Source: Lentzea terrae (GTDB taxonomy: Bacteria > Actinomycetota > Actinomycetes > Mycobacteriales > Pseudonocardiaceae). Taken from it: a DNA stretch of 64,000 nt. The position numbers and the translations under genes were made by a program. Location: the NCBI RefSeq assembly GCF_003265345.1, contig NZ_QFWW01000008.1:156290-220289 (forward strand), given 5' to 3'. This document shows, piece after piece, positions 60,447 to 64,000 of this stretch. The notes beneath the pieces were generated by a model. It was not told where the DNA came from. It ran no database searches and saw only the letters and a list, made by a program, of their open reading frames with translations. Position 1 is the stretch's first letter; each line of letters starts with the position of its first letter.

Positions 60447-61610
60447 ATGCGCGGTGGACTCAGACGAGTCGCCTGCTTGTTGTTGGCTTTCCTGACGATA
60501 GGTGCCGGGACCGTCGGCGCCTCGAACGCCGAGCCTTCGATACTGGCCGCTTGGCATTGGGCGGACCAGGGGACGCCGGGTAACACCACGGTGGCCGAGC
60601 GAGTCGGCACGGTGTCCATGCGGCCCCCAGGAGGTAGCGGGCCGGACAGTCGGGTGCACGCCTTCGTTCGCGGGTCCGACGGAAACCTGTGGCTCAACTG
60701 GTGGACCGGCTCGTCCTGGCTCTGGACCATTCTCGGCGCCCCCGCCTCCGGTGTCGCCGGCGGTGTGGGTGTCGCCCGGATCGGGGACGGCTACCAGGCG
60801 TACACGTTCGTCCGGGGCGGCGACGGAAACCTCTGGCGGAACGTGTGGAACGGCGTCAGCTCGACCTGGACCAACCACGGCGCGCCCGCGGGTGGAGTCG
60901 CCGAGGGCATCGGTGCCATCACGGTGCGGGACGACCCCAACCGGCCTGAGCGCGCGTTCGCGTACGTTCGCGGCAACGACGGGAACCTCTGGATCCACTC
61001 GTGGACGGGCAGCGCCTGGGTCTGGTCCAACCAGGGCACGCCCAGCGGCGGTATCACCGGTGCGGTCGGCCTGACCACGGTGAAGGACAGCGCGGGGAGC
61101 CAAGAACGCCCGTACGCGTTCGTGCGCGGCGGAGACGGCAACCTGTGGCTCAACTGGTGGTCCGGCAGCTCCTGGGTCTGGTCCAACCAGGGCGCGCCCG
61201 GCGGCGGCATCGCTGCGGGCGTGGGAGCGACCGCCGTCAGGAACAGCTCGGGAGGCGCCCAACGCCCATACGCGTTCGTCCGGGGCGCTGACGGCAACCT
61301 GTGGCTCAACTGGTGGAGCGGACGCGCCTGGGCGTGGTCCAACCAGGGCGCGCCCAGCGGCGGCGTCACCGACGGAGTGGGCGCGTTGACGGTGGACAAC
61401 GCGCGGCCCTACGCGTTCGTGCGGGCCGGTGACGGGAACCTGTGGGTGCACTGGTGGACCGGCCGCGCCTGGAACTGGGCGAACCAGGGCAGTGCGGGCA
61501 GCGGCATCGCGGGAGGGATCGGGACGACGATCGTGGCGGAACCGTCGCACCGTCCGTACGCGTTCGTCCGCACCAACTCCGGTGGCCTCGCAGTCAACTG
61601 GTGGGAATGA
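60447..61610 (+). CDS. Secreted seven-bladed PLL-like lectin
   Basis: 387 aa. Signal peptide about 1-30 (CLLLAFLTIGAGTVGASNA). The rest consists of seven near-identical repeats of about 50 residues, each combining a (Y/H)AFVRGxDGNLWLNWW strand pair with a SxWVWSNQGAPxGG turn. The N-terminal WHWADQGTPG completes the last blade. The pattern matches PLL-type lectins (Photorhabdus luminescens lectin), which bind fucose or O-methylated sugars between blades. AAGGAGA precedes the ATG at 60447; the frame extends further upstream without a signal peptide. It ends at a hairpin terminator. Confidence 0.82.
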   Translation: MRGGLRRVACLLLAFLTIGAGTVGASNAEPSILAAWHWADQGTPGNTTVAERVGTVSMRPPGGSGPDSRVHAFVRGSDGNLWLNWWTGSSWLWTILGAPASGVAGGVGVARIGDGYQAYTFVRGGDGNLWRNVWNGVSSTWTNHGAPAGGVAEGIGAITVRDDPNRPERAFAYVRGNDGNLWIHSWTGSAWVWSNQGTPSGGITGAVGLTTVKDSAGSQERPYAFVRGGDGNLWLNWWSGSSWVWSNQGAPGGGIAAGVGATAVRNSSGGAQRPYAFVRGADGNLWLNWWSGRAWAWSNQGAPSGGVTDGVGALTVDNARPYAFVRAGDGNLWVHWWTGRAWNWANQGSAGSGIAGGIGTTIVAEPSHRPYAFVRTNSGGLAVNWWE

Positions 61611-61635
61611 CGGTCATCTCGTGAACCAGTAGCTC

Positions 61636-61672
61636 GCGCGCTATCGGCCGGTTGCACCGGCCGGTAGCGCGC
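61636..61672 (+). terminator. Hairpin terminator after the lectin gene
   Basis: 16-bp stem, one T-G pair, arms 61636-61651 and 61657-61672, five-base loop, followed by CCTTGTG. It is 25 bases after the lectin stop. Confidence 0.85.
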
Positions 61673-61752
61673 CCTTGTGGCTTCGGTGGTGCCAAGACCG
61701 TCGCCCCCATGCCTGACCGTTCGGGCATTGTGTCTTGCGACGCACGCCGCCG

Positions 61753-62139
61753 ATGCTGGGCGCTGTGGTGAAGGAACGGATTCCAGCGCCTGACGGGCGT
61801 CATTGGTTCGCCTTCGAACCGTGGACCGACGACACGAGGCTGAGCCGTCTTGTCATCGGAGATGCCGATGGTCGCGGCACTTTCTCGTCCGCCGTCACGT
61901 GGCCCGACTGGTTGCCGCTGGACGCCGCCTGGGACTCCGCCGGCCGCGTCTGGGTCTCGTCGGGGGACACCGGAGTCGCCGTGTTCCTCATCGAGGACGG
62001 CACTTGGCGGCGCTATGCCTGGGAATCGGGCGACACCACGGATCGCGCACCTCTCCTCGACATCACCACGAACGAGACGATTCCGTGGATCGACGCCGCA
62101 CCACCTGCGCAGTTGCGGCTTCGGGGCAACAATGCGTAA
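61753..62139 (+). CDS. Hypothetical protein, small beta-rich
   Basis: 128 aa, family not recognised. The alternating pattern (WFAFEPWTDDTRLSRLVIGD; GRVWVSSGDTGVAVFLIEDG) suggests a compact beta-sheet or half-propeller protein without a signal peptide. The start is uncertain: ATG at 61753, or TTG at 61735 or GTG at 61768. Its stop overlaps the start of the next gene by eight bases (ATGCGTAA), so the two are translationally coupled and may form a functional pair. Confidence 0.6.
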   Translation: MLGAVVKERIPAPDGRHWFAFEPWTDDTRLSRLVIGDADGRGTFSSAVTWPDWLPLDAAWDSAGRVWVSSGDTGVAVFLIEDGTWRRYAWESGDTTDRAPLLDITTNETIPWIDAAPPAQLRLRGNNA

Positions 62140-62935
62140 GCACGTCGACAAAGCCGGAGAGCGAACCTCGGCCGCCAACCCGGCGGTGGGCGGTTCGCCG
62201 CCCGCGGAAAGCCTATTGAGGCTGCAACGCAGCGCGGGCAACCAGGCCGTGCAGAAGCTCGTGGTCCAACGCGGTCCACTGGACGCGCTCCACCGCGGCG
62301 GCGAAATGTACCTGCGGATGACCGACGCCGGCGCGCCGTTCGCCCGCGAGCTGATGCGCTGGCGGGTCATCGGGCTCGGTCAGGCCTTCGTCAAGTACGG
62401 CCGTGCCGACTCGGACTGGAACGAGTTCATGCTCGGCCGGCCCGAGATCCAGGCCGCCCTGCTCCCCGTGTTCAAGCAGATCGCCAAGACCCAAGCGGCT
62501 CTCGGCCCCACCGGCAACGCCTGGCTCGGCGGATACCGCGACATCTCGCAGGACATCACCGGTGTCCGGCTCAACGAGCTGGAGTCGATGCGGCTCACGC
62601 TGCACGGCTGCCACCGCATCGAGATCCGCGGCCGCGTTCACGTCGAACAGGACGGTGGCGACACCATCGTCCGCATCCACCCCAAGCTGACGTGGATCGA
62701 CGTGGCAGACCTGCACCCCGGGACCACGACGGAGCTGGCGGGCGGCGGCGAGGTCGACGACCGGGAGTTCACCGCGGCGGGCTGGGACTACGACATCGCG
62801 ATCATGTTCGAACCGACCGGCTCGATCTTCGGACCGGACTCCTCCTCGAAGTGGCGGGTGTCCAGTTCGAGCGAGGTCCACGAAGCCGGCTGGCCACCGG
62901 ACGGTGCGGTGCCACAGGGCGGACGCCGGGGATAG
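62132..62935 (+). CDS. Protein with LQRSAGNQAV motif (eCIS-associated type), function unknown
   Basis: 267 aa. Near the N-terminus is LLRLQRSAGNQAVQKLVVQR, the short motif that recurs in actinobacterial and cyanobacterial proteins linked to extracellular contractile injection systems, often next to a DUF4157 domain. DUF4157's HExxH is absent here. The remainder (about 60-267) is unrecognised: helical at first (GEMYLRMTDAGAPFARELMR), then beta-rich (RIEIRGRVHVEQDGGDTIVR). It may be a cargo or effector-like protein, with the small protein encoded just upstream as partner or immunity factor; this is speculative. Confidence 0.65.
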   Translation: MRKHVDKAGERTSAANPAVGGSPPAESLLRLQRSAGNQAVQKLVVQRGPLDALHRGGEMYLRMTDAGAPFARELMRWRVIGLGQAFVKYGRADSDWNEFMLGRPEIQAALLPVFKQIAKTQAALGPTGNAWLGGYRDISQDITGVRLNELESMRLTLHGCHRIEIRGRVHVEQDGGDTIVRIHPKLTWIDVADLHPGTTTELAGGGEVDDREFTAAGWDYDIAIMFEPTGSIFGPDSSSKWRVSSSSEVHEAGWPPDGAVPQGGRRG

Positions 62936-62972
62936 CGCCTTTCCGCAACCATGCCATCGAACACCGGCGGCA

Positions 62973-63335
62973 CTAGACGCGCACGAACCCCGAGCACATC
63001 ACGCGCGCCCAGCTGATCCGGCCGTCGACCACGTCGTAGTACATCTGTTGTTCCATCAACGAGTCGCCGTCCGCGTTGCGCAGGTGCAGGCGGTACGTGA
63101 CGTGCTGGCGTGCGGACACCTCACCGGCCGAAGTGGACAGAAGCGCCACCACCTCGTCGCTCGGCTCCAGCCAGTTGGCGAAGAGGACCTCGAGCAGGTC
63201 GTCGTGGGAGTGCGCCTCCCAGAACCGGTTCGGCGTCATCGCACGGAAGTCCAGGTCCGGCGTCGTGACGGCACGGACCCCGGCCTCGTCCTTGGCCGCG
63301 AGCGCCGTCGCGAACCTCTCGCCTGGCGTGGTCAT
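62973..63335 (-). CDS. SnoaL/NTF2-like protein
   Basis: 120 aa. The beginning MTTPGERFATALAAKDEAGV, the middle LDFRAMTPNRFWEAHSHDDL and the closing MYYDVVDGRISWARVMCSGF are typical of the NTF2-like cone fold used by polyketide cyclases, isomerases and many stand-alone proteins. The catalytic role is unknown. The ATG at 63335 matches the family's usual start; the longer frame upstream is not family-like. Confidence 0.75.
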   Translation of the reverse strand: MTTPGERFATALAAKDEAGVRAVTTPDLDFRAMTPNRFWEAHSHDDLLEVLFANWLEPSDEVVALLSTSAGEVSARQHVTYRLHLRNADGDSLMEQQMYYDVVDGRISWARVMCSGFVRV

Positions 63336-63575
63336 GCCCACAGCGTGCGCCTCGTGGGCGCGGAACACCATGCCCTTTCTGCCGGGACCGCCTGGGACGG
63401 TGCAGCCGTGGACACTCACTGTCCTCAGCGGACGCAGGAGGTCTGCGGCGCTGTTCGCTCTCCACGCGCGCAGGCCGATCGGCCCGGTCCGACATGGGCC
63501 GTTGGACCCGATCGGTTGCCCCTGAGAATTCGGCGCTGGACGTTCCATGATGGTTCCTCATCCCTGGAGGTGACC

Positions 63576-64000
63576 ATGAGACCCGGAGTTCTCCTTGCGG
63601 CCGGCGTGCTCGTCGCGGCGCTGACGTCTCCCGCGATCGCCGCACCGGCGAGCGAGCTGATCGTGCTGCCCGGCGCGACGTCGGCCGAGGGCATCGCCAC
63701 CGGCCGGGGCGCCACCTTCTTCGCGGGTGACCTGTTCAACGGTGACATCTACCGCGGCGACCTCCAGCGCGGCACCGCCGAGCTGTTCATCAGCGCACCG
63801 GCCGGCCGCATGGCGGCGGGCCTCAAGTTCGACGACGCCACCCAGTTGCTGTTCGTGGCGGGCGCCTTCACCGGCCAGGCCCACCTGTACGACGGAGTGA
63901 CCGGGACCGAGGTCGCCACCTACCAGCTCGGCGGCATCGTCAACGACGTGGTGGTAGCGCCCGGTGGCGCCTGGTTCACCGACTCCGTCCAGCCGAAGCT
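63576..64000 (+). CDS. Secreted SMP-30/gluconolactonase-like beta-propeller, truncated by window end
   Basis: The first 141 codons are present. TGGAGG lies five bases before the ATG. Signal peptide MRPGVLLAAGVLVAALTSPA, then SEGIATGRGATFFAGDLFNG and a repeated propeller strand pattern (GDIYRGDLQRG; AHLYDGVTG; VVVAPGGAWFTDS) as in SMP-30/superoxide-dismutase-like proteins of actinomycetes. The C-terminal half lies beyond 64000, so catalytic residues cannot be judged. Confidence 0.8.
   Translation, partial: MRPGVLLAAGVLVAALTSPAIAAPASELIVLPGATSAEGIATGRGATFFAGDLFNGDIYRGDLQRGTAELFISAPAGRMAAGLKFDDATQLLFVAGAFTGQAHLYDGVTGTEVATYQLGGIVNDVVVAPGGAWFTDSVQPK

Overview
The window is about 70% GC, uses many GTG starts and ATGA/GTGA stop-start overlaps, and carries a gene set (NmtR-type metal sensor, NarL-type two-component pairs, WYL regulator, Tat-exported and ricin-lectin glycosidases, TGGGAGCGCTCCCA operators) typical of a soil actinomycete. 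A Pseudonocardiaceae genus such as Lentzea, Lechevalieria or Saccharothrix is my inference. No rRNA, tRNA, CRISPR array or complete insertion sequence was seen.

Layout. 0-9.4 kb: nickel/cobalt sensor nmtR with its operator, an ECF sigma/anti-sigma-like pair, small enzymes, an AIM24 protein, and a beta-L-arabinofuranosidase split by a LamG domain. 9.4-20.5 kb: a three-gene multicopper-oxidase operon divergent from a two-component system, a flavohemoprotein, a second two-component system, an RTX-like secreted protein and a WYL regulator. 21-25 kb: GH62 arabinofuranosidase and GH5 cellulase with a decayed SDR gene between them. 25-33 kb: a sugar or sugar-acid catabolic locus with two enolase-superfamily enzymes, a GntR regulator, a binding protein, a fused MalF-MalG-type permease and an RraA-like enzyme. 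33.5-42.9 kb: a cis-prenyltransferase, a LacI regulator with three palindromic operators facing a sialidase-fold/ricin-lectin glycosidase, a MITE-like element on that gene's stop codon, two cell-wall hydrolases, an OmpR-type two-component system and two gene fragments. 42.9-52.6 kb: Usp/CBS/TerC genes, a SigG-like sigma factor, a SNF2 helicase and housekeeping-type genes. 52.6-53.4 kb: a GH12 cellulase with a CebR-type operator.

53.5-60.1 kb is the most unusual part: a tight minus-strand operon that looks like a hybrid RiPP pathway. In order of transcription it encodes an HExxH peptide-hydroxylase-like protein, a PqqD-like recognition protein, a 58-residue candidate precursor peptide, a hairpin, a radical SAM/SPASM enzyme, a borosin-type (OphMA-like) backbone N-methyltransferase, an MFS exporter, an aminoglycoside-phosphotransferase-fold protein and a short P450 that lacks the ExxR motif. 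I do not recognise this combination. 60.4-64 kb: a secreted seven-bladed PLL-like lectin, a small gene pair carrying an LQRSAGNQAV motif, an NTF2-like protein and a secreted beta-propeller gene cut by the window end.

Functionally the window combines secreted plant-polysaccharide degradation (arabinan and cellulose) under LacI/CebR-type control, sugar-acid uptake, cell-envelope and stress sensing, and one specialised-metabolite pathway.
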